Positions 42,955 through 51,474 of a DNA stretch of 64,000 nucleotides are shown one piece after another. The notes beneath the pieces were generated by a model, which worked only from the letters and a program-made list of their open reading frames with translations, did no database searches and was not told the DNA's origin. Numbering within the stretch: the stretch's first letter is position 1; every line of letters begins with the position of its first letter. The stretch covers positions 98,184 to 162,183 of the forward strand of contig SCFO01000007.1 in NCBI GenBank assembly GCA_004078665.1, given 5' to 3'. Both the position numbers and the translations under genes were made by a program. The DNA is from Halobacillus fulvus. GTDB lineage: Bacteria > Bacillota > Bacilli > Bacillales > Halobacillaceae.

Positions 42955-43380
42955 TTACTTAACGATTAGCTCAGGTTCGTATGTACTTAATATTTCGAAG
43001 GTAGATTCTGTTGTAACGATTATATAGTGAGTCATGCTTTGTGATTCTGATCCTGGTCCAGGGAGAGTGTCAAACCATTTAATGTAATCAGATTGGCTCG
43101 TCTTGTAAAGGTGCCAATTACTCTTACTCGTGCCAAAGAACTCTTCTCTAGCAGCAGACGTGCCCTTCCATAGATAGGTACCTTTCATGTCCTCCAGTTG
43201 TCTGAACGACAGGACATAGTTTCCAAACTCTATTTGATTAAATAGAACTTCATACTCGTGCTTTTCATTCTCTAACTGAAAGGACAACCCTGCGGGAGAA
43301 AGCTGGACGGATATATGATTTAAATATTCTCCACCCACATAGTTTGGAGGACGCCAGACTTCTAAAGTATTCATCTTCAT
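42955..43380 (-). CDS. Uncharacterised soluble protein
   Basis: 141 aa with alternating beta-strand pattern and several Trp/Tyr residues ('SNWHLYKTSQSDYIKWFDTL'). No signal or membrane segment. AATGGAGGTGAA directly precedes the ATG. No relatives recognised. Confidence 0.6.
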   Translation of the reverse strand: MKMNTLEVWRPPNYVGGEYLNHISVQLSPAGLSFQLENEKHEYEVLFNQIEFGNYVLSFRQLEDMKGTYLWKGTSAAREEFFGTSKSNWHLYKTSQSDYIKWFDTLPGPGSESQSMTHYIIVTTESTFEILSTYEPELIVK

Positions 43381-43632
43381 TTCACCTCCATTAGACTATA
43401 TCCCTCATTTTTTAATAGTACGAAACGATAGAGTTCACAACAGATATTTCCCCATGTTTTCAAAAATTTGTTACAGTGGAAAGTGTACAACAAATTTATT
43501 GAGGTGTGTACATACAACAATAAATTCTCTCGTAAGTTTAGTTGGGAATTTTCTATTACTATCCTAAATCCCATTTTTCATAGATTATTTAATTCGATTG
43601 AATGTAGATATAGAAGGTTAAGGAGGGAATGT

Positions 43633-44088
43633 ATGAAAAAAATCGCCTTTATATTGAGCGGAGTGATTGTAGTCGGTCTTGCCTTATTTTTTATTGTAAA
43701 CACTCCTGAAAAAACGACGTTCGATGAACTCTTACAAACAAAGTTAGATCCTTCTGATGCCATAAATGAAATATCGATCTCTAGTCAATCAGAAGATAAA
43801 GTCGCGACGATTACGAACCGACAAGACATAGAAAACTTTATTCAGAAGGCCTCTGATATGGATTTAGAAAGTACAGATGATCCACCAAATATTCAGTACG
43901 TATTAAGAGTAAAAACCTACCAAGAAGCGGATGTAGCGATTGCTGTGGGTAAAGAAAGAATCGATTTATGGCAGTCAAAAAGCACAAATCATTCATCTGA
44001 TGAGACGTCTGGAATTTATCAAATTAAAGGGGAGAATTCTCTTTTAGAGGTCTTGGAAACTACTGATTTTGGGTGGCAAGAACCATAA
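43633..44088 (+). CDS. Membrane-anchored extracytoplasmic protein
   Basis: 151 aa: N-terminal membrane anchor ('KKIAFILSGVIVVGLALFFI') without lipobox, then a soluble outer domain. AGGAGGG precedes the ATG at 43633. Divergent from the gene at 42955. Function unknown. Confidence 0.65.
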   Translation: MKKIAFILSGVIVVGLALFFIVNTPEKTTFDELLQTKLDPSDAINEISISSQSEDKVATITNRQDIENFIQKASDMDLESTDDPPNIQYVLRVKTYQEADVAIAVGKERIDLWQSKSTNHSSDETSGIYQIKGENSLLEVLETTDFGWQEP

Positions 44089-44241
44089 CTAGATGTTCAC
44101 TCACCACATAGGAAGATGAGCATTTCACTTCCACATCCTGTCATTATGATACAATGATCAATGCAAAGTGTTTACTTAATTCCGCTACATGAAAATCATA
44201 CAGCAACCAGATCATATTAAACATTTAACGGAGGAATGCAT

Positions 44242-45006
44242 ATGAAATACACGGTCATTACAGGCGCCAGCTCAGGCATTGGATACGAAACCGCGTTAGC
44301 TTTTGCATCACGAGGGAAAAACGTCATTGTGGTTGCAAGACGAGAAGCTCAGTTGAATGAACTAAAAAAAGAAATCCATTCCTTGAATGCGGAACTGGAT
44401 GTTGTCATTAAACCCGCGGATCTTTCGAAAAATGAAGAGGTTCATGTATTATACGAGAGTCTAAAAGAATACGACATTGAAACGTGGATCAACAACGCAG
44501 GTTTTGGAAATGCTTCGCCTGTTGTTGAACAAGAGGTACAGAAGACGGAAAAAATGCTTCGCGTAAACATTGAAGCACTCACGACGCTGTCTACCCTGTA
44601 CGCACATGATTATTCCAGCAAGGAAGGTACACAATTGATCAACGTGTCATCGGATTTAGGATACAGGATTGTCCCAAATGCCGTAACGTATGCAGCCACC
44701 AAGTTTTACGTGAGCGCATTTACAGAAGGACTTGCCCAGGAGCTCCAGGATGAGGGCGCTCCTATGAAAGTGAAAATACTGGCGCCGTCTATGACGGAAA
44801 CCGAATTCGTCCAAAACGCTCGTGACATCGATCACTTCAGCTACCGTGACAATGTGCAACAATTTCACACCGCAAAAGAAATGGCCCAATTTATGCTGGA
44901 GCTTTATGATCGTGAGAAGATTCTTGGGAAAGTGAATAGTGAGAGCTATGAGTTTGAGTTGATGGATCCTGTTTTTCAGTACCCTTCTAAGCGTTCGGCT
45001 GATTAA
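44242..45006 (+). CDS. Short-chain dehydrogenase/reductase
   Basis: 254 aa NAD(P)-dependent oxidoreductase. 'TGASSGIG' nucleotide-binding motif at residues 7-14, 'NNAGFG' at about 83, catalytic Ser in 'INVSSDLG' and the Tyr-Lys pair in 'YAATKF'. The arginines in 'VVARREAQL' suggest NADPH. GGAGG lies 7 bases before the ATG at 44242, which is preferred over an ATG two codons upstream. Substrate unknown; close to YqjQ-type classical SDRs. Confidence 0.9.
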   Translation: MKYTVITGASSGIGYETALAFASRGKNVIVVARREAQLNELKKEIHSLNAELDVVIKPADLSKNEEVHVLYESLKEYDIETWINNAGFGNASPVVEQEVQKTEKMLRVNIEALTTLSTLYAHDYSSKEGTQLINVSSDLGYRIVPNAVTYAATKFYVSAFTEGLAQELQDEGAPMKVKILAPSMTETEFVQNARDIDHFSYRDNVQQFHTAKEMAQFMLELYDREKILGKVNSESYEFELMDPVFQYPSKRSAD

Positions 45007-45179
45007 AATAAATATGTGGGATGCACGACTGTGTCTTTGCTAAAGGCTTCGCTTTCAGGGCGGGGCTTTTTTTATATCTGGGAAACATGTGGACTGTTAG
45101 AGCGACTGTGGATCCATCCAAACGTTTAGTGATTATTTATTTCAAGGATGATATACTCCACTGAGATAGGAGGGATATC

Positions 45180-45749
45180 GTGAAAAAAAGAATCATTACG
45201 ATAGCAGTAGTCCTAGCAATTATTTGCTTAGGGTTTTTCACCATTAAATATTTTCAGTCTTTAAAAGAAGATCAATCACATCAAGAACGTTTTGTTAAAG
45301 ACTTCTACTATTCAATGAATGACACAATTGCACAACTTGAATACATGCTAAGTGATCAATTTGACAACAAGAATGTATCTTACGCTGTTCGCGACTTAGA
45401 AAATGACCTTCTTAAAGATTACTACATAACCAAAAACGCTAGAAATTTTATAAATTACAATCTTTACCCTGGTACATTCCTAAAAGACTCTTCTCGCTTA
45501 CTTTATGGTGCGAACTCTATAGTTGGAGAAACTAGCTTTCCTCCAATCGATCAAGACGGAGTACTTAGTGAGAAAGAGAAAGTGTTACTTACATCAATTC
45601 ACAATCATTTAACACGAGCTCGTTCAGAAATGTTATTGGAAGGTACAAATCACGTGAATGAAAGCTTATCAATCAAAGAGATGAATGAAATTATTGTTAC
45701 GCACTTCAGTGACAATATCATCGGGATCTATAAAGAAGCCTATCAATGA
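45180..45749 (+). CDS. Membrane-anchored protein of unknown function
   Basis: 189 aa from a GTG preceded by AGGAGGG. One N-terminal membrane helix, then an all-helical extracytoplasmic domain. No family recognised. Followed by its own terminator. Confidence 0.65.
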   Translation: MKKRIITIAVVLAIICLGFFTIKYFQSLKEDQSHQERFVKDFYYSMNDTIAQLEYMLSDQFDNKNVSYAVRDLENDLLKDYYITKNARNFINYNLYPGTFLKDSSRLLYGANSIVGETSFPPIDQDGVLSEKEKVLLTSIHNHLTRARSEMLLEGTNHVNESLSIKEMNEIIVTHFSDNIIGIYKEAYQ

Positions 45750-45822
45750 TTTTAAGGGCCAAGTGATTAACTCATGGATTACTCGTAGTGCATTTTGAAT
45801 AAGGTATTTTTCTCGATTTTAT

Positions 45823-45855
45823 TGAGGTCCCCGCCTTTGGTGACCTCATTTTCCT
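45823..45855 (+). terminator. Terminator of the gene at 45180
   Basis: TGAGGTC/GACCTCA stem followed by TTTTCC. Confidence 0.8.
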
Positions 45856-45935
45856 TACCTTTGTTTTCATTTTATGTCGTACTCCCTGCTCGACTGCACT
45901 GGGACATATATGCTATCTACTCTCCCTCACAATAT

Positions 45936-45965
45936 AAAAAATCAGACGTTTGAATGAACGTCTGA
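45936..45965 (-). terminator. hepT-mntA terminator
   Basis: TCAGACGTT/AACGTCTGA stem, 6-base loop, T-run on the minus strand. A degenerate copy of the same hairpin lies beside the hepT remnant near 47418-47442. Confidence 0.85.
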
Positions 45966-45976
45966 AATCTTACCAT

Positions 45977-46381
45977 TTATTTACTTGCTTTCATATTATC
46001 ATTCATTCGATCAACCCATTGGTGGAGAAGGTTATGATACTTCGGCAAATTGTTGTGTATTTTAATGGCTACCTCTTCATTATAAGTATGAACAGTCAAA
46101 TTACGATCATTTACCATTTCCAAAGCCAGCACAGTTTCTTCGTCTTCCAGTAAGTAGACCTCTCTGCAACTTCGAATGACACTCTTCGGAGAACCGGCAT
46201 CTACTCCTTCTACATCGTATAAATACTGCTTCGCCGCTTTCCAACTAGCCTCGAAAGAGAATTCGAATCGTTGAATCGCTGCATCTCGTTCTACATCATT
46301 CGGGTTATTCAGATTAACTAGCTTTTGAAAAGCAGCCAGTGCATTTTGTGCTGCTTCTAATCGTTTGTGTAATCTTTCCAC
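45977..46381 (-). CDS. hepT: HEPN toxin of a HepT/MntA system
   Basis: 134 aa all-helical protein of the HI0074/HEPN family. The RNase/toxin motif RX4HXY is present as 'RNLTVHTY'. In characterised type VII systems, HepT is neutralised when its partner MntA transfers AMP to the motif tyrosine. It starts with GTG behind AGGAGGGG and overlaps the 3' end of the MntA gene by 25 bases, so the two are translationally coupled. A partial, mutated copy lies 1.5 kb away. Confidence 0.9.
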   Translation of the reverse strand: MERLHKRLEAAQNALAAFQKLVNLNNPNDVERDAAIQRFEFSFEASWKAAKQYLYDVEGVDAGSPKSVIRSCREVYLLEDEETVLALEMVNDRNLTVHTYNEEVAIKIHNNLPKYHNLLHQWVDRMNDNMKASK

Positions 46382-46680
46382 AAAATCCCCTCCTCTTTCA
46401 CTTGTTCGACTAGAGCATCGTTAGCATCATGTAAGTTCACAACATCCACCTTGTAAGGAATAGTAGACTCTTCGATTTGCTCAATTAATTTATTCCATTG
46501 AAGAGGAGAGATCGGAGAAAGGGATTCAATAGCGATGTCAATGTCCGAACTATGTTTTTCGTCCTGTCGGGCCCAAGAGCCAAATAAGTAAACACGCGCC
46601 CGTTCCATGCTAAGTTGCTCATTCAAAATCGATTTAAGTTGTTCCAAAATTTGCTCCCGTAATTTTGTAGAACCCCCCAT
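46357..46680 (-). CDS. mntA: Minimal nucleotidyltransferase antitoxin
   Basis: 107 aa from the ATG at 46680. It carries the exact MNT active-site pattern GSX10DXD in 'GSWARQDEKHSSDID', plus a later 'KVDVV' strand that gives the third acidic residue. Known role: AMPylation of HepT to block its RNase activity. First gene of the two-gene operon. A longer frame upstream lacks a good ribosome site. Confidence 0.9.
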   Translation of the reverse strand: MGGSTKLREQILEQLKSILNEQLSMERARVYLFGSWARQDEKHSSDIDIAIESLSPISPLQWNKLIEQIEESTIPYKVDVVNLHDANDALVEQVKEEGILWKDYTND

Positions 46681-46929
46681 AATATCCCGTCCTCTTTTTT
46701 GTCTCATTATAGCATAGGTACCTTTTCTCTATAATAATTTCCTTTTCCTATTTCAAAACACAAACATAACTAGATTCAATGAACGTCCAAGTAGATAACA
46801 GCTACGATGTTCTCAACGAAGAAAGCCGTGTATATAACATAATTGAAGTTCCAATCGACTCTAATAAAAAGAGAACGGGAGGCCCCTTCTCTTTTTATGC
46901 TAAATTTATGGTTTCCTAAAAACGCAGGA

Positions 46930-47060
46930 AAACGCAGGGACGTAGCCATTGTTTGTGCCTCATACTCAATATGATCTGGAGTCCTCCCCTTAATGGGCTT
47001 TTTTATATCAGTGAAACAAAGAAAACATTTGGACCCGTAATAGAGTTTCTTGTGTTGGAG
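46930..47060. repeat. Diverged copy of the 'ggggacgta' repeat
   Basis: Contains 'gcagggacgtagccattgtttg', as in the repeats at 50176 and 51297, and 'agagtttcttgtgttggagta', as near 50325-50345. The middle differs. A reading frame across it on the minus strand looks spurious. Confidence 0.5.
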
Positions 47061-47108
47061 TAGCCTAAATAAAGCTACAACGACTGTTATTATCGTCATG
47101 ACCAAGCG

Positions 47109-47342
47109 CTACTCATGATTTTCGTTCTCATTCTTCGTACCATTGTTCTTTACTCTTTTAAAGACCACATAAATGATGTTCACAACGACTAACACTAATG
47201 ATCCAGTCAACGCACCGTATATAGACGGTAAATTAGGTAGATCTGATAGGTTCACGAGTTGGCCCGAAATACTAATACCAATGAATGCCGCAAGAGCCAT
47301 TACGCTCAATCTCCATTCAGAATCTTTAAGTTTGTTTTTCAT
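47109..47342 (-). CDS. Small two-helix membrane protein, paralogue of 26030-26257
   Basis: 77 aa. Two membrane segments around the loop 'VNLSDLPNLPSIYGALTGS', with basic tail ending 'NNGTKNENENHE'. The same architecture and loop occur at 26030-26257. GGGAG lies upstream of the ATG. Function unknown. Confidence 0.68.
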   Translation of the reverse strand: MKNKLKDSEWRLSVMALAAFIGISISGQLVNLSDLPNLPSIYGALTGSLVLVVVNIIYVVFKRVKNNGTKNENENHE

Positions 47343-47441
47343 TTTTTTTCATACTCCCTTCTCTAACGCACGGGTAAGTATATACAGTATGCAGTAAAGT
47401 CACACATTATAAAAAAACAGACGCTTAAATTAACGTCTGAA
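47343..47441. other. Short gap with duplicated hepT terminator
   Basis: Includes the imperfect hairpin CAGACGct..AACGTCTG (about 47420-47442), matching the hairpin downstream of the intact hepT gene. This shows that the duplication extended past the gene. Confidence 0.6.
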
Positions 47442-47672
47442 TTTTCACTTTTTTGTCTCCCCCTCACATTATCATTCATTCGCTCATCCCATTGGTGGAG
47501 AAGGTTATGATACTTCGGCAAATTATTAAGTATTTTAATGGCTACTTCTTCATTATAAGTATGGACAGTCAAATTACAATCATTTACCATTTCCAAAGCC
47601 AGCACAGTCTCTTCGTCTTCCAGCAAGTTGACCTCTCTGCAACTTTGAACACTCTTCGGAGAGCCGGTATCT
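47442..47672 (-). pseudogene. Truncated and mutated hepT copy
   Basis: Encodes about the last 75 residues of HepT ('REVNLLEDEETVLALEMVND', 'EEVAIKILNNLPKYHN') in one frame but has lost the N-terminal half; similarity ends abruptly at 47672. The motif arginine is changed: 'CNLTVHTY' instead of 'RNLTVHTY', and a 3-base deletion removes one residue upstream. No mntA copy accompanies it. Non-functional remnant. Confidence 0.85.
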
Positions 47673-47790
47673 ATACATAGGTACCTGCCCCTCTAAGGGA
47701 AGCGTAGAAAGACAGAGCCCACTATTTTTCTCACCAGAAGGAAGAGCCCCCTCATCCATTCATGGTATATTGAATAAGAATGGAGTTGAA

Positions 47791-48714
47791 ATGATGACAA
47801 ATACAATGATCCACGTAGAAGGATTAGTAAAAAAATACGGGAATATGACCGCTGTCAATGGTGTTGAATTCGAGGTAAAGGCTGGTGAAGTATTTGGTCT
47901 TCTAGGACCGAACGGAGCTGGAAAGACGACTACGATCGAAATGCTTGTCGGGCTCCGCAAGCCGGATAGCGGAACAGCTACTCTATCAGGCTACGATATC
48001 CGCAGACAAATCGATCAAGTGAAAGAGGTCATCGGCATTCAACTGCAGTCAACTTCTTTGTTTGAATTGCTGACCGTTCAAGAGATTATGCATATGTACG
48101 CAAGCTTCTATCCAAGCCATGTCTCGATTCCACAATTAATCGATGACATGCTTTTGACTGAAAAGAAAAAGGATCGCATCAAAGGATTGTCGGGAGGCCA
48201 GAAGCAACGTCTAGCTATTGCCTTAGCCATTATTCATGACCCTGACATCATCTTTCTGGATGAACCAACGACTGGACTCGATCCTCAAGCGAGAAGAACG
48301 CTTTGGGATATCATCGAAACGCTCAAATCCAAGGGAAAAACCATCGTTCTCTCCACCCATTACATGGATGAAGCGCACGTATTGTGTGACCGCATCGGGA
48401 TTATGGATCAAGGGGAATTGATTGCCTTAGATACCCCGTCCAGATTAGTAAAAGAACTACATTCCGACAGCGCAATCGAATTCACGCTTCCTATTGGTGA
48501 AGACGATACCTTTCTCCATCACTTACAACGAGTCACTCAAGTGACCAACAGAGACGAAGCCTATGTCATTTACACCGACGACCTACAACTGACATTGATT
48601 GATTTGATTCAACACTCCAAGGAAAATAATCTGAGTTTACAAGATCTACAAACGAGAACCGCCACACTCGAAGATGTCTTTATACATATGACCGGAAGGA
48701 GTTTAAGAGAATGA
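47791..48714 (+). CDS. ABC exporter ATP-binding subunit
   Basis: 307 aa. Walker A 'GPNGAGKTT' at 39-47, canonical 'LSGGQKQR' at 133-140, Walker B 'IIFLDEPTTGLDPQARR' near 153-169; a DrrA-like C-terminal region follows. GGAG lies 5 bases before the ATG at 47791. The stop overlaps the permease start (ATGA). Confidence 0.93.
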   Translation: MMTNTMIHVEGLVKKYGNMTAVNGVEFEVKAGEVFGLLGPNGAGKTTTIEMLVGLRKPDSGTATLSGYDIRRQIDQVKEVIGIQLQSTSLFELLTVQEIMHMYASFYPSHVSIPQLIDDMLLTEKKKDRIKGLSGGQKQRLAIALAIIHDPDIIFLDEPTTGLDPQARRTLWDIIETLKSKGKTIVLSTHYMDEAHVLCDRIGIMDQGELIALDTPSRLVKELHSDSAIEFTLPIGEDDTFLHHLQRVTQVTNRDEAYVIYTDDLQLTLIDLIQHSKENNLSLQDLQTRTATLEDVFIHMTGRSLRE

Positions 48715-49811
48715 AGGCTTATTGGCAATTAACCCTAACGCAATTGAGAATTTTTGCGCGCAATCGCCAGGTGCTTTTCTTCACGCTGCTCTTTCCCATT
48801 ATTCTTATGCTTACACTAGGTTCGTTTCTTGGAAACAGCGGGGGAACGAGTATTACGATGGCCGTCGTAGACCATGATGGATCACCTGAATCCGAACAGC
48901 TTCTCTCCACTTTTGATAAAAATGAAGCCATTCAACTTGATCAACGTACGGATGTAGAAGAAGCATTAGATGAACTGAAAGAAAGTGACTATCAAGTCGT
49001 CATGGAAATCCCCGAAGGTTATGGGGAACAATTGCAGGTACATACGGATGAAAGCCAAGCATTTGAGCTGCCCGTTTATTACAACGAAACCGATGCGACG
49101 GCTTCCGAACTCGGGCTGACCGTCGTCAATGCAGCCATCGATCAAGTCAGTAAAAATATAGAGGACTACTCCCCGGCCGTAGCCGTCCAAGCTGAAGGCG
49201 TGCGTGCCCTGGATCTAGGCTACATCGATTTTCTAGTTCCCGGTATCGTCGCCATGATGATTATGAATAACAATATGAACGGAGTCGCCGGACAAATTTC
49301 CGCCTGGCGAGAGCGCGGAATCCTGCGTCGTATGCAAGGCACCCGTCTCAAAGCCTCGACATTTATCGCAGGCCAAATCACAGCCAGGGTGATCTTAAAC
49401 GCCTTACAAGCATTACTTGTGCTGATTGTCGCTAGTCTCCTATTCAATGTACAAGTAAACGGGTCATGGCTCGCCCTGCTCACGTTCGTCATACTCGGAA
49501 CACTCGCCTTCATGGCCATCGGCTTCATCATCGCTGGTCTGGCGAAAAACCCGGAAAGCGCAGGACCCATTGCAGGCTTCGCATCCTTCCCGATGCTATT
49601 CTTAGGTGGAGTCTTTTTTCCAATCAACAACATGCCGGAATACCTCCAGCCCATCGTCCATATTCTGCCGATCTCCCATTTGAGTACAGCTCTTCGGGAA
49701 ACAATGAATGTCGGCATCCCTTTCTTCGACCTTTGGCAGCACTGGCTTACATTAGCAGCCTGGTTAGTTGTGGCCTTTTTCATAGCGAGTCGAACGTTTA
49801 AATGGGAATGA
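48711..49811 (+). CDS. ABC-2 type export permease
   Basis: 366 aa with an N-terminal membrane segment, extracytoplasmic domain (about 40-165) and five further membrane segments, the same family as the permeases at 8868-11239. 'GQISAWRERGILRRMQGTRL' is the cytoplasmic coupling region. Probably forms a homodimer with the ATPase just upstream. Substrate unknown. Confidence 0.9.
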   Translation: MKAYWQLTLTQLRIFARNRQVLFFTLLFPIILMLTLGSFLGNSGGTSITMAVVDHDGSPESEQLLSTFDKNEAIQLDQRTDVEEALDELKESDYQVVMEIPEGYGEQLQVHTDESQAFELPVYYNETDATASELGLTVVNAAIDQVSKNIEDYSPAVAVQAEGVRALDLGYIDFLVPGIVAMMIMNNNMNGVAGQISAWRERGILRRMQGTRLKASTFIAGQITARVILNALQALLVLIVASLLFNVQVNGSWLALLTFVILGTLAFMAIGFIIAGLAKNPESAGPIAGFASFPMLFLGGVFFPINNMPEYLQPIVHILPISHLSTALRETMNVGIPFFDLWQHWLTLAAWLVVAFFIASRTFKWE

Positions 49812-49814
49812 TCT

Positions 49815-49865
49815 AAAAAGTGCCTGACCCTCTACTTTAGCGCAGTGGGGGCAAGCACTCTTTTA
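49815..49865. repeat. 'gtgcctg' hairpin repeat after the ABC permease
   Basis: AGTGCcTGaCCC pairs with GGGGGcAaGCACT, flanked by AAAAA and TTTTA; resembles the hairpin at 33545-33584 and probably ends the ABC transcript. Confidence 0.7.
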
Positions 49866-49913
49866 ATCTAAAGAAAAATAGCCCCAGTAGAATAAGGACT
49901 ATTTTTTGCAAAC

Positions 49914-50111
49914 TTAATTGAGTAAACCAGCTAATACACTACTATTCTCAATAACCAGTATTGTGAGAATAAGTACTGCTGAACCACTCCAGAAAAGAGC
50001 TACCGAACGCCTTTTTTTGTTTTTACTACTCTTTTTATCGCTCAGCAAAGCTGTAGTGCCTGTAAATATTGCACAAAATATAATACATAACCAAAAAACT
50101 ATAGTAATCAC
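49914..50111 (-). CDS. Small two-helix membrane protein
   Basis: 65 aa, two membrane segments with a basic loop 'SDKKSSKNKKRRS' between them. The start is probably the GTG within 'AAAGGGGTG', so ribosome-site spacing is poor and the start is uncertain. Family unknown. Confidence 0.5.
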   Translation of the reverse strand: MITIVFWLCIIFCAIFTGTTALLSDKKSSKNKKRRSVALFWSGSAVLILTILVIENSSVLAGLLN

Positions 50112-50175
50112 CCCTTTCTATTTATAGAACATTCTACAAGTGGCTTAGAAAAACCTTTATGGGTGTTTAAAATGC

Positions 50176-50363
50176 GGGGACGTACCGTTGTTTGCTCCAC
50201 ACGCTCCTATGAAGTAGGTACCCTGACTCTAGTTCTTTCTCATACTATTCCCCAAGCCAAAGGCTCCGCTGCCAAATCAGGCCTTCTTTTTTTCTAAGAG
50301 AACGGAATAAATCTGAATATGTAGAGTGATTCTTGTGTTAGAGCATACGGTGGATACGTCCCC
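50176..50363. repeat. 188-base repeat bounded by GGGGACGTA/TACGTCCCC
   Basis: Perfect 9-bp terminal inverted repeats enclose a sequence that contains 'cgttgtttgctc', 'ctcctatgaagtagg', 'actctag.tctttc' and 'gccaaatcaggccttctt'. The left 120 bases recur at 51297-51425 and more loosely at 46930. An AAGGC/GCCTT hairpin with T-run near 50262-50297 could terminate transcription. It occupies most of the 339-base gap before the next gene. Confidence 0.7.
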
Positions 50364-50450
50364 TTGTTTTATTTATTTCATATAACGACATTGAAGAAGT
50401 GATGCCTTTAATATAGAGTAAAAATACCACCTATTCAGAAAGGGTTTTAT

Positions 50451-50906
50451 ATGAGAATTTTAGTTGTAATTCTATCCTTAGCCTTTGTTTTTATAAATGG
50501 TTGCGCTACAAGCAGTTCTGAGTCAAAGATTCCTGATGAAGAGGTTTACAATACCTTATATGTTCAAAATGTAAATGAAAACGGCACCCGAACCGATGAA
50601 AACAGGTTGGAACTATCAGATAAAGAGAAGATTGAAAAGTTAATCCACATGGTTGAAGGATTAGAGACTAAGAATGCCACGGATCAAGACGTGAAGGAAC
50701 TTCATAAAGAGTTAAGAAAACCGAACACCTATACCTTCACCCTCTCAGAGAATTCAAATAGTGAATCAAGAAAATATATTTTCACAATCTCTTCCAATGG
50801 ATACCTTTATCTTACCGATGCGAACAACTCAGTTAAATCTATCACTACTGAAGAACATCCAAACCTTCTACATACAGTCAAAAAGGAATTAAATATAGAC
50901 ATATAA
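50451..50906 (+). CDS. Predicted lipoprotein of unknown function
   Basis: 151 aa. Signal peptide with lipobox 'FINGC' (Cys18), Ser-rich linker, then a helical-beta domain with 'NTYTFTLSENSNSESRKYIF'. The ribosome site AAAGGG is weak. No family recognised. Confidence 0.68.
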   Translation: MRILVVILSLAFVFINGCATSSSESKIPDEEVYNTLYVQNVNENGTRTDENRLELSDKEKIEKLIHMVEGLETKNATDQDVKELHKELRKPNTYTFTLSENSNSESRKYIFTISSNGYLYLTDANNSVKSITTEEHPNLLHTVKKELNIDI

Positions 50907-51053
50907 AGGTCGACCTAAGTAAGTACTTGAACAAATATCGTGGTATAGGTAAAAGTAAGTTTTTCACATTATATTAATAGCCTTTTTATGGAAATACCTT
51001 TAAAAATAAATATAGATGAATTAAGATGATTGTATCAATGTGGAGGCGGTGAT

Positions 51054-51245
51054 ATGATCATGAAGTTCATATTTTACTTCGGTTTATATATCGTTTTATT
51101 TGCTATCCTGCTGGTAGTAGATTTAATTCAGTCAGGGAATGTTTCCCTACAAGAAAATATCCTTCAAACTTTATTTATAGGGACCGGGTTAGTTATTATA
51201 GAACGTATATTTAACAAAAAACCAAGTAAAAAAGCTTCGAGTTAA
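51054..51245 (+). CDS. Small membrane protein
   Basis: 63 aa with two membrane segments ('FIFYFGLYIVLFAILLVV', 'ILQTLFIGTGLVIIERIF') and a basic end. GGAGG lies 7 bases before the ATG at 51054. The terminator stem overlaps the last codons. Confidence 0.62.
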   Translation: MIMKFIFYFGLYIVLFAILLVVDLIQSGNVSLQENILQTLFIGTGLVIIERIFNKKPSKKASS

Positions 51246-51263
51246 TATTTATCGAAGCTTTTT
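51230..51263 (+). terminator. Terminator of the small membrane-protein gene
   Basis: AAAGCTTCGA/TCGAAGCTTT stem, loop containing the TAA stop, followed by TTTGTTTT. Confidence 0.85.
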
Positions 51264-51291
51264 GTTTTACAACCTTTTTCAGTGTAGAGGC

Positions 51292-51425
51292 ATAAAACAC
51301 GGGGACGCACCCATTGTTTGCTCATAACCTCACACTCTCCTATGAAGTAGGCATCCTCACTCTAGCTCTTTCCCACGCTATACCCAAGTCAAAGAGGTTT
51401 CGTAGCCAAATCAGGCCTTCTTATT
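51292..51425. repeat. Second copy of the 'ggggacg' repeat
   Basis: Begins 'cacggggacgcacccattg' and then follows the copy at 50176 through 'ctcctatgaagtaggcatcc', 'actctagctctttccca' and 'gccaaatcaggccttctt'. The right-hand part and its inverted repeat are missing. Confidence 0.7.
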
Positions 51426-51474
51426 TATATTTGACCTATTCAACTCCCCCCCCTTTAGTACAATTATTTATTCC

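Noticed and set aside
46776-47105. 109-codon open frame on the minus strand
   Set aside because: It runs through the diverged 'gggacgta' repeat, lacks a ribosome site, and its translation shows no family features.
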